This document shows, piece after piece, positions 25,932 to 32,323 of a stretch of DNA of 32,323 nucleotides. The first letter of the stretch is position 1. Every line of letters begins with the position of its first letter. The stretch comes from Prevotella disiens JCM 6334 = ATCC 29426 (GTDB taxonomy: Bacteria; Bacteroidota; Bacteroidia; Bacteroidales; Bacteroidaceae), in contig NZ_BAIS01000029.1 in the NCBI RefSeq assembly GCF_000613345.1, positions 1 through 32,323 of the forward strand. Reading direction: 5' to 3'. The translations under genes and the position numbers were made by a program. The notes below the pieces were generated by a model. It did not search any database. It was not told where the DNA came from and saw only the letters and a program-made list of their open reading frames with translations.

Positions 25932-25969
25932 AAAAAGAGCCTATATTGCTCATCAAAATAGGCACTTTT
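25932..25969. repeat. Inverted pair of cores related to the 1430-1489 array
   Basis: The plus-strand core caaaataggcactttt (25954-25969) faces a reverse-strand copy (25932-25948, which reads caatataggctcttttt on the minus strand). They can pair at 13 of 15 positions around a five-base loop. Both resemble caaaataggctgttttg of the array at 1430-1489, here arranged head to head instead of tandem. Confidence 0.65.
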
Positions 25970-25993
25970 AAATTCTTAATCGTTTTTGCACAA

Positions 25994-26032
25994 AAAAGCG
26001 GTGCCGCCCCACATAGAAGTAACACCGCTTTT
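25994..26032 (-). terminator. Terminator after trxA
   Basis: Aaaagcggtg (25994-26003) pairs perfectly with caccgctttt (26023-26032). The hairpin begins 22 bases beyond the trxA stop codon and, on the minus strand, is followed by six Ts. Confidence 0.85.
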
Positions 26033-26053
26033 ATATCTATAAAATGCTTTTAA

Positions 26054-26368
26054 TTAAAGCAACGCCTTGAACTTTTCGTCTAATTTATCCTTTGATGCAG
26101 CACCAACGAACTTGTCAACTAACTCACCATTCTTAAAGAAAAGAATAGTTGGAATATTGCGTACACCGAAGTCGATAGCAATATCGTCGTTTTCTTCTAC
26201 ATCGCATTTACCAACAACGATTTTACCATCGTAATCGTTGGCAAGTTCTGAAATGATAGGACCTACCATTTTGCAAGGGCCACACCATGTTGCCCATAAA
26301 TCAACTACCAATGGCAATTCGCCATTCTTATAACTCTCAAAGTTCGCGGTTGTAATTTCTACTTCCAT
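26054..26368 (-). CDS. trxA: Thioredoxin
   Basis: This 104-residue cytoplasmic thioredoxin is a dithiol-disulphide reductant used by many enzymes. The active site WCGPCK (Cys29, Cys32) lies in 'VVDLWATWCGPCKMVGP'. The conserved cis-proline is in 'VRNIPTILFFKNGE', and the length is that of the classic single-domain family. No signal peptide is present, so it is the cytoplasmic form. It starts 78 bases after the dnaE stop codon. I see no clear promoter in the gap, so it is probably read from the dnaE promoter and ends at the hairpin at 25994-26032. Confidence 0.96.
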   Translation of the reverse strand: MEVEITTANFESYKNGELPLVVDLWATWCGPCKMVGPIISELANDYDGKIVVGKCDVEENDDIAIDFGVRNIPTILFFKNGELVDKFVGAASKDKLDEKFKALL

Positions 26369-26446
26369 TTCTTTTATTTTTTAATTAAACAATTATTTCT
26401 TTTTTGATAATTCTATCTTCAAATTTTGTGCCAAACTCTATTTTTG

Positions 26447-29400
26447 TCAATTGATAAAATAGTCCATCTCCTCTTCTGCGGCTATATAATCGAGCAGTTT
26501 TCGGTCGATATTTATGCCTTTTCCCTTGCTACGCAAAGTTACAAAGTCGTTTTCAGAAGTGTGCAATTGTATGTATAACTGCGTGTTACCTTCATTGCCG
26601 TCTAACAAAGTGGAGAGATTAGAAATGGTTTCATCGGTAACCTTACTTGCAGGTATGCTAATGGTAAACTTTTCTAATCGTTTTTCTTTCACATCATAAA
26701 GTTGTTGAACGTTTTGAACCTTTAACTCGTAACTTTCACTATTACGAAAACGAGGCTGACATTTTGCCGTTACAAAAATGGTATAATTTTCTTTCATTAA
26801 CCCATTCCATCTTGCCCAATCATCGCCAAATAAGGCTAATTCGCCCGAACCTTCAAAGTCTTCAATGGTAACAAAGCCAAATGGTTTACCTGTTTTCTGA
26901 GAAAAACGCTCATTCACCGCCGTAATAATACCACCAAACGATATTTCTTCTCGTTTAGATAGTTCTGCCAAATCGGCACCCCGTCCTATTTCTTCGGTGT
27001 GCGTGTTGCAAAGGTGGTTCAAAATAACACTATATTCATCTAAAGGGTGGGCAGACAGATAGATACCAACCAATTCTCGTTCCTTATTCAGCTTTTCTAT
27101 ACTGGGCCAACGCTCGTTTTTTGCAGCCACAGGGCGTGCTATTTCTACCTCATCATCACCTCCAAAAAGTGAGTTTTGCATAGAGGCTTTCTCTTGTTGG
27201 TACAATTGCGCATAGCGAACCAAAGCATCTAAGAACATAACACCTTTTGAAGTTACGCTAAAATAGTCCTCTCGTTGCAATTCAAAGCTATCGAAACCAC
27301 CACTATAAGCCAGACTTTCGAAGGCTTTACGATTGACATTGCTAAGGTCGATGCGTTCTGCAAAATCGTAAATGCTCTTATAAGGACCATTTTTTTCACG
27401 CTCTTTTACAATAGCAATGGCTGCTCCCGTACCCATTCCCTTAATGGCTGAAAGTCCAAAGCGTATTTCTCCTTTCTTATTCACACCAAAACCCATCATA
27501 CTTTCATTGACATCAGGGCCTAAAGTTGATATTTTAAGGGATTTACATTCCTCCATTAACTTCGTAATTTCAGTAATCTGACTGAAACGACGTGTCATTA
27601 AGGCTGCCATAAACTCTGCAGGGTAGTGGGCTTTCAGGTAGGCTGTTTGATAAGCTACCCACGAATAACAAGTGGCATGCGACTTGTTAAAGGCATAACT
27701 GGCAAATTTTTCCCAGTCAGTCCATATCTTTTCCAATATCTTAGGGTCATGACCATTCTCCTGTCCTTGCTTTAAGAACTTCGGTTTCATTTGGTCTACA
27801 ATAGCCTTTTTCTTCTTTCCCATCGCCTTACGCAACGCATCACTCTCGCCACGAGTAAAGTTTGCAAGCTGACGACTTAACAACATCACTTGCTCTTGAT
27901 ACACCGTTATACCATAAGTATCCTTCAAATACTTTTCCATACACGGTATATCGTAAGTTACCAAACTTGGGTCGTGTTTACGTTTGATAAAGTCTGGGAT
28001 ATAATCCATTGGTCCTGGACGATACAAAGCATTCATCGCAATGAGGTCTTCGAACACTGTTGGGTGCAATTCGCGCAAATATTTCTGCATACCAGGCGAC
28101 TCAAATTGGAACGTTCCAATGGTTTGACCTTTCTGATAGAGTTTGTATGTCAATTCATCGTCAATAGGAATATTGTCAATATCGACAATATCGCCTGTTG
28201 TTTGCTTGATCACTTTGCAGGCTTCCTTAATCTCTGAGAGCGTTTTAAGCCCAAGGAAGTCCATTTTTATAAGCCCTGTTGTTTCAATAACGTGTCCATC
28301 GTATTGCGTAACAGGTACTTTTTGGTCAGGGAAATCAGGGTCTGTAGCTGTTGAAACAGGTACCCATTCGCTGATAGGATTACGACAAATAATAAATCCA
28401 CAAGCATGAATACCTGTTCCACGCACCGTTCCTTCCAACATTTTAGCATACTTAATGGTGTTGCGTTCACGGTCGTCTTCGCTCACTTCAGCCTCTTGTA
28501 AGCGTGGGGTACAAGCTATTGCATTCTTCAAATTCATCTTCATTCCGTCTGGCAAACGCTCTGGAATGGCTTTACACAAATTGTTTGAAACATCTAAAGG
28601 CAATCCTTCTACGCGTGCAACGTCCTTAATAGAGTTTTTCGTTGCCATAGTAGAGTATGTAATAATGTGGGCGCAATTCTCTGGACCATACTTTTCCATT
28701 ACCCATTGCAAAACTTTTCCACGTCCGTCATCATCGAAATCGGTATCAATATCAGGAAGATTTACACGGTCAGGGTTAAGAAAACGTTCGAACAGAAGGT
28801 CGTATTTCAGAGGGTCAATACGGGTAATTCCTAAACAATAAGCCACTACTGAACCAGCAGCAGAGCCACGTCCAGGTCCTACCATTACGTTTAATTCTGT
28901 TCGAGCAGCATTGATAAAATCTTGCACTATGAGGAAGTAGCCAGGAAAACCCATGGTTTTCATAACGTGTAACTCAAAGATTATGGCTTTTTCTACATCG
29001 TCTGGAATAGGGTTGCCATAGAGTTTTTTCGCACCATCGTGAGCTAATTTTGCCAAATAGTCGGCTTCAAACTTGATGCGATACATCTTTTCGTAACCTC
29101 CTAAACGCTTGATTACGCTTCGCCTTCCTCTGGTGAGAGTTGATTTTCACCATGTTCGTCGGTTGTAAACTCGTCATACAACTGCTGTTCTGTAAACTTT
29201 TTACGCCATTCTTCCTCTGTTCCAAAGTCTTTAGGGATAGGGAAGAAAGGCATAATAGGACCATTATCAATACTATAAAACTCAACTTTTTCAAGAATTT
29301 CTATCGTGTTACTCAACACTTCGGGGAGGTCTTGGAACACTTCATTCATTTCTTCACGCGTTTTAAACCACTCTTGTTTAGAGTAGCGCATACGTGTTGG

Positions 29401-30162
29401 AGAATTCAAATCCTCTTGTGTTGAAAGACATAACAAGTGGTCATGAGCCTCAGCAGTTTCCTTATCTTCAAAGTGGCAGTCGTTTGTACAAATACATTTC
29501 ACGCCAAATTCTTTTCCCAATTGCAACAAAACATGATTTACTTTTTGTTGTAATGGGAAGGCTTCTCTGTTGGCTTTTAGTGTAGGGTCTTTTACTTCAT
29601 GACGTTGAAGTTCCAAATAAAAGTCATCGCCAAACACCTTTTTATACCATTGTACGGCTTCTTTTGCTCCTTCAATATCACCTCTCATAATATTACGAGG
29701 GACTTCTCCAGCTAAGCAAGCCGTTGAAATAATCAGTCCTTCATGATATTTTTCTAAATCTTCACGGTCGGTTCGTGGACGATAATAATAACCATCAACC
29801 CATGAACGCGACACCAATTTTATAAGATTCTTATAGCCCGTATAGTTTTTAGCCAATACAATAAGGTGGTAGCCCGAATTATCGTGCATTTCCTTTACCT
29901 TATCTTCTTTTCTACGTCGTGCTACATACATCTCGCAACCAAAGATAGGCTTAAAAGGTTCTTCGCCATTTTTCTTTCGTTGCTTATTGATTGACGCACA
30001 ATAATCAGAAAATTCTTTGATGCCAAACATAACGCCATGGTCGGTAATAGCCATACCTTTCATGCCATTTTTGATAGCCTTATCAACAAGATAAGGCACT
30101 TTTGACTGACCATCTAATATTGAATAATGTGTGTGAACGTGTAAATGTATGTAATCTTCCAT
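26447..30162 (-). pseudogene. dnaE: DNA polymerase III alpha subunit, interrupted by a one-base frameshift
   Basis: DnaE is the replicative polymerase. The N-terminal part (30162-29113) begins 'MEDYIHLHVHTHYSILDG', the PHP domain. The start at 30162 is chosen because the dnaE promoter lies just upstream, inside the longer open frame that begins at 30213. After '...QLSPEEGEA' a stop codon (29115-29113) intervenes. In the neighbouring frame the protein continues 'VIKRLGGYEKMYRIKFEADY' and runs intact to 26447. One missing base in the Ala codon, between 29117 and 29116, restores it. The rest has the catalytic aspartates in 'LPDIDTDFDDDGRG', 'GPGRGSAAGSVVAYCLG', the helix-hairpin-helix region and the OB-fold ('ISFGGIITAVNERFSQKTGK'). 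The joined length, about 1238 residues, is normal. The gene should be essential and no slippery site is seen, so a sequence error or a second dnaE elsewhere is more likely than real loss. Confidence 0.92.
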
Positions 30163-30182
30163 TATTATTGCGTTTTGAGATT

Positions 30183-30214
30183 CAAAGATACAATCAAAAA
30201 CTGACATATCCAAA
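30183..30214 (-). promoter_or_regulatory. Consensus promoter of dnaE
   Basis: On the minus strand TTTG (30214-30211) and TATCTTTG (30190-30183) are separated by exactly 20 bases. The -7 element lies 21 bases before the ATG at 30162, which fixes the start codon. It stands back to back with the psd promoter; the two -33 boxes are 16 bases apart. Confidence 0.88.
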
Positions 30215-30230
30215 AGAATAAGATTAAAAA

Positions 30231-30262
30231 TTTGTGAGAATAATAAAAAATATTTATCTTTG
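30231..30262 (+). promoter_or_regulatory. Consensus promoter of psd-pssA
   Basis: TTTG (30231-30234) and TATCTTTG (30255-30262) are separated by exactly 20 bases, a textbook Bacteroidetes promoter. The -7 element lies 27 bases before the psd ATG at 30289. It is divergent from the dnaE promoter. Confidence 0.88.
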
Positions 30263-30288
30263 CATTCGTATAATTATCTACTCCTAAA

Positions 30289-30981
30289 ATGGGTAAAATA
30301 AAAAAGAAATTCAAGAAAATAAGATTGCATCACGAAGGCACAGACCAACTTCTTTATGGAGGTATAGGAGTTGGCTTAATATCTTTAATCCTGTGGTTTG
30401 GCATTGATTCCAAAATTCCTTTTTGGATTTTTATAGCAATCTTTGGTACTATATATGGCATTGTATTAAATTTTTATCGCTGTCCAATTCGCTATTTTAG
30501 CCAAGAAGATACCGAAAAAATAGTTGTAGCACCTGCCGACGGACATATCGTAGTAATAGAAGAGGTGGACGAAAATAAGTATTTTCACGACCGTCGTATT
30601 ATGGTTTCCATTTTTATGAGCCTTTGGAATGTTCATGCCAATTGGTTTCCAGTTGATGGAACAGTGAAATTCACAAAGCATTTTAATGGTAATTTCCATA
30701 AAGCATGGTTGCCAAAGGCAAGTGAAGAAAACGAACACGCTGACACCATTATTACAACTCCTGACGGAAAAGACATTCTTTGCCGCCAAATAGCTGGTGC
30801 TGTGGCACGCCGCATTGTTACCTACGCAAAAGAGGGCGAAGAATGTTTCATTGATGAACACATGGGATTCATCAAATTAGGTAGCCGTGTTGATGTTTTC
30901 TTGCCAATTGATTCTGAAATTTGCGTAAAGATGGGGCAAACTACAACAGGCGACCAAACTGTTATTGCAAAACTTAAATAA
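30289..30981 (+). CDS. psd: Phosphatidylserine decarboxylase proenzyme (short type)
   Basis: Psd removes CO2 from phosphatidylserine to make phosphatidylethanolamine at the inner membrane. This 230-residue form belongs to the short 'archaeal-type' PSD-A group used by Bacteroidetes. It has two N-terminal membrane helices (about 23-38 and 44-62). '[12 protein letters not shown]' (79-90) and '[15 protein letters not shown]' (110-124) are conserved blocks. The self-cleavage site is Gly198-Ser199 in '[14 protein letters not shown]', where Ser199 becomes the pyruvoyl group of the alpha chain. The gene is followed 17 bases later by pssA, which makes its substrate, so two consecutive steps are in one operon. 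Confidence 0.95.
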   Translation: MGKIKKKFKKIRLHHEGTDQLLYGGIGVGLISLILWFGIDSKIPFWIFIAIFGTIYGIVLNFYRCPIRYFSQEDTEKIVVAPADGHIVVIEEVDENKYFHDRRIMVSIFMSLWNVHANWFPVDGTVKFTKHFNGNFHKAWLPKASEENEHADTIITTPDGKDILCRQIAGAVARRIVTYAKEGEECFIDEHMGFIKLGSRVDVFLPIDSEICVKMGQTTTGDQTVIAKLK

Positions 30982-30998
30982 GACTATATAAAGAGGTA

Positions 30999-31694
30999 AT
31001 GACGTTTAAAAAGCATATTCCAAATACGATAACTTGCTGCAATCTTATTTCAGGTTGCATCGCTATTGCTTTTGCTTTTAGTGGCAATGCTGAAATGGCA
31101 CTTGTTTGGATTGTTACAGGAGCTGTCTTCGATTTCTTTGATGGTATGTCAGCTCGACTTTTAAACGTAAGTTCGCCCATTGGCAAAGAACTTGATTCAT
31201 TGGCTGATGTTATTACTTTTGGCGTAGCACCTTCAACTATTTTGTTCAGCGAATTGAGCATCATGGACTATCCTACCCTACTTGAACCTTTGCGCCCAGC
31301 ACTTCCTTTTGCAGCTTATATCATGGCTGCTTTTTCAGCTTTACGCTTGGCAAAATTCAATTTAGACGAACGTCAAGCCTTAGGTTTTATAGGTTTGCCT
31401 ACACCAGCTAACGCTTTATTTTGGAGTTCGCTTATTGTTGGTGGAGGTCAATGGATAGAAAACTATCCTTTAATGCTTTTCGTTCTCCTTGCTGGAATAT
31501 TGGTTAGTTCGTGGCTATTAGTAGCCGAAATTCCAATGTTTGCACTCAAATTTAAGGAATGGAGTTGGAAAGGCAATCAAGTAAAGTATATATTTTTGGC
31601 AACTTGCGTTCCTTTGCTCTTGATTTTTGGCATTACTGCATTGTCAATCATCATTGCTTGGTACGTTCTTTTGTCTTACATTATAAAGAAGTAA
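30999..31694 (+). CDS. pssA: CDP-diacylglycerol--serine O-phosphatidyltransferase
   Basis: PssA joins serine to CDP-diacylglycerol to give phosphatidylserine, the substrate of Psd. The 231-residue membrane protein has the complete CDP-alcohol phosphotransferase motif DG-x2-AR-x8-G-x3-D-x3-D, at Asp48-Gly49, Ala52-Arg53, Gly62, Asp66 and Asp70. About six to eight membrane segments follow. The N-terminus 'FKKHIPNTITCCNLISGCIA' is typical of the PssA branch as opposed to PgsA. It lies between psd and the DUF4834 gene, one base before the latter's ATG. Confidence 0.95.
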   Translation: MTFKKHIPNTITCCNLISGCIAIAFAFSGNAEMALVWIVTGAVFDFFDGMSARLLNVSSPIGKELDSLADVITFGVAPSTILFSELSIMDYPTLLEPLRPALPFAAYIMAAFSALRLAKFNLDERQALGFIGLPTPANALFWSSLIVGGGQWIENYPLMLFVLLAGILVSSWLLVAEIPMFALKFKEWSWKGNQVKYIFLATCVPLLLIFGITALSIIIAWYVLLSYIIKK

Positions 31695-31695
31695 T

Positions 31696-31944
31696 ATGTT
31701 TTTCCTAAAATTTATTTTCTTCATTTTTATAGTTTTCTTAGCCCTAATTCTTTGGGTGGCTTATACATTTTATAAGCAAATAACCCGTGTACGCCGCAGA
31801 TTCAATCCTGAAGATTTAAAAGACGAAGTAAAAGTGGACGGAAATACCATCATCGACCATCGCCAAAAGCAAGAGCGCAAACCAGTTATTGCCGACGATG
31901 AAGGCGAATATGTCGATTTTACAGAGTCGGATACAACAAAATAA
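31696..31944 (+). CDS. DUF4834-like small membrane protein
   Basis: This 82-residue protein has one strongly hydrophobic N-terminal helix (about residues 3-25, 'FLKFIFFIFIVFLALILWVAY'-like, phenylalanine-rich) and a basic patch (QITRVRRRF, about 29-37). A charged cytoplasmic tail ends in acidic residues. The shape and gene order match the Bacteroidetes family DUF4834, from memory. Function is unknown. The ATG is one base after the pssA stop codon, so it is translationally coupled to phospholipid synthesis genes. A strong terminator follows. Confidence 0.8.
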   Translation: MFFLKFIFFIFIVFLALILWVAYTFYKQITRVRRRFNPEDLKDEVKVDGNTIIDHRQKQERKPVIADDEGEYVDFTESDTTK

Positions 31945-31952
31945 CGCATACG

Positions 31953-32002
31953 AAAAGCCCAACAAGATAGTTTCATGCAAACGCTTGTTGGGCTTTTTTG
32001 TT
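31953..32002 (+). terminator. Terminator of psd-pssA-DUF4834
   Basis: Aaaagcccaacaag (31953-31966) pairs perfectly with cttgttgggctttt (31984-31997), followed by ttgtttttc. It starts nine bases after the DUF4834 stop codon. Confidence 0.92.
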
Positions 32003-32049
32003 TTTCTTCCTTCTCTTTCTGAGTGTAAAATAGCTAACTTTTAGCAAGT

Positions 32050-32144
32050 AATGATACTTTGTAGGGGCGTGATTTATCACGTTCCTCTTAGTAAATGTTA
32101 GGGTGTTAGGAACGTGATAAATCACGCCCCTACAAAGTATCATT
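32050..32144. repeat. REP/MITE-like hairpin element, copy 2, with 37-bp perfect arms
   Basis: The arms 32050-32086 and 32108-32144 are perfect reverse complements over 37 bases around a 21-base loop. The inner 26 bases of each arm are the shared element (gtaggggcg, then the small palindrome cgtgatttatcacg, then ttcct), also seen at 18260-18337. The outer 11 bases (aatgatacttt and its complement) are found only here. It is separate from the operon terminator upstream. Confidence 0.9.
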
Positions 32145-32323
32145 GTTTGCTTGAAATTAATTTATTCTTATTTGTAATTTCTTTGCCTCTCTCCGACTTA
32201 ATAAAATCATGTTCTTTTATTGTTCTTTTTCGTTAAAATTTCAGGAAATTTAGAACAATCTTGTAACTATTTAAAAATCAGTATATTACATATTAGTTTT
32301 TAAAACCATTTGTTTTGCGTTTC

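Larger units (their letters stand above)
25665..26053. other. Intergenic region between DUF1599 and trxA
   Basis: These 389 bases hold the DUF1599 promoter on the left, the inverted pair of repeat cores at 25932-25969 and the trxA terminator at 25994-26032. I see no gene in 25740-25930. Confidence 0.5.
31945..32323. other. Intergenic end of the window
   Basis: These 379 bases hold the psd-operon terminator (31953-32002) and the second REP-like hairpin (32050-32144). The remainder (32145-32323) is AT-rich with no gene that I can support. A following gene may begin beyond the edge. Confidence 0.5.

Noticed and set aside
29086..29121. Programmed frameshift in dnaE
   Set aside because: No slippery A-rich heptamer and no downstream stem-loop were seen at the junction; the simplest repair is one missing base.
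30163..30213. N-terminal extension of dnaE to an upstream start at 30213
   Set aside because: The dnaE -7 promoter element lies within it, and the PHP domain begins directly after the ATG at 30162.

Overview
The window looks like a chromosomal segment of a Bacteroidales bacterium, most probably of the Prevotella type. The evidence is as follows. Gene starts are preceded by the Bacteroidetes sigma promoter (TAnnTTTG at -7, and at several genes TTTG 19-20 bases upstream of it). Shine-Dalgarno sequences are weak. The tmRNA tag is GENNYALAA. The gene families (DUF1599, DoxX/BT_3928-like protein, DUF4834, DUF6078-like protein, short Psd) are typical of Bacteroidales, and the DNA is AT-rich. The gene content is mostly core; I see no prophage, plasmid, CRISPR array or intact insertion sequence.

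Layout. 1-3.04 kb: a MATE exporter, then a CCA-adding enzyme (cca) broken by a frameshift. 3.2-10.06 kb: a plus-strand operon with a complete tripartite RND efflux pump (lipoprotein adaptor, inner-membrane permease, outer-membrane lipoprotein channel) followed closely by lpxA, then a strong hairpin terminator. 10.27-11.18 kb: an exported TPR-like protein. 11.4-14.6 kb, minus: pheT-yebC. 15.0-15.4 kb, minus: tmRNA (ssrA). 15.6-17.8 kb, minus: an M20 dipeptidase and a cysteine-containing DUF6078-like protein. 18.4-25.7 kb, minus: a long block of DUF1599, a DoxX-like protein fused in frame to TpiA, a SPOR protein, folE, exodeoxyribonuclease III, an SGNH hydrolase and an MBOAT acyltransferase. 26.05-30.16 kb, minus: trxA and dnaE, the latter broken by a one-base frameshift. 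30.29-31.94 kb, plus: psd-pssA-DUF4834, which make phosphatidylethanolamine, fired from a promoter back to back with that of dnaE.

Working together: the pump and LpxA both concern the cell envelope. Psd and PssA make phospholipid. MBOAT plus SGNH hydrolase form an AlgI/AlgJ- or PatA/PatB-like pair expected to O-acetylate an exported glycan. PheT, YebC, tmRNA, CCA enzyme and DnaE are information-processing genes.

The most noteworthy signals lie between genes. Two unrelated arrays both have an exact 22-bp period with palindromic units (1430-1489 and 17183-17280), and diverged relatives lie elsewhere in the window. A REP/MITE-like hairpin family occurs twice (18260-18337 and 32050-32144), with compensatory base changes. 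A diverged inverted duplication lies at 17939-18194. Three reading-frame anomalies (cca, dnaE, DoxX-TpiA) would each be repaired by an indel of one or two bases, so they may be assembly errors rather than biology. The tmRNA gene does not encode its CCA end, so a working CCA enzyme is expected.
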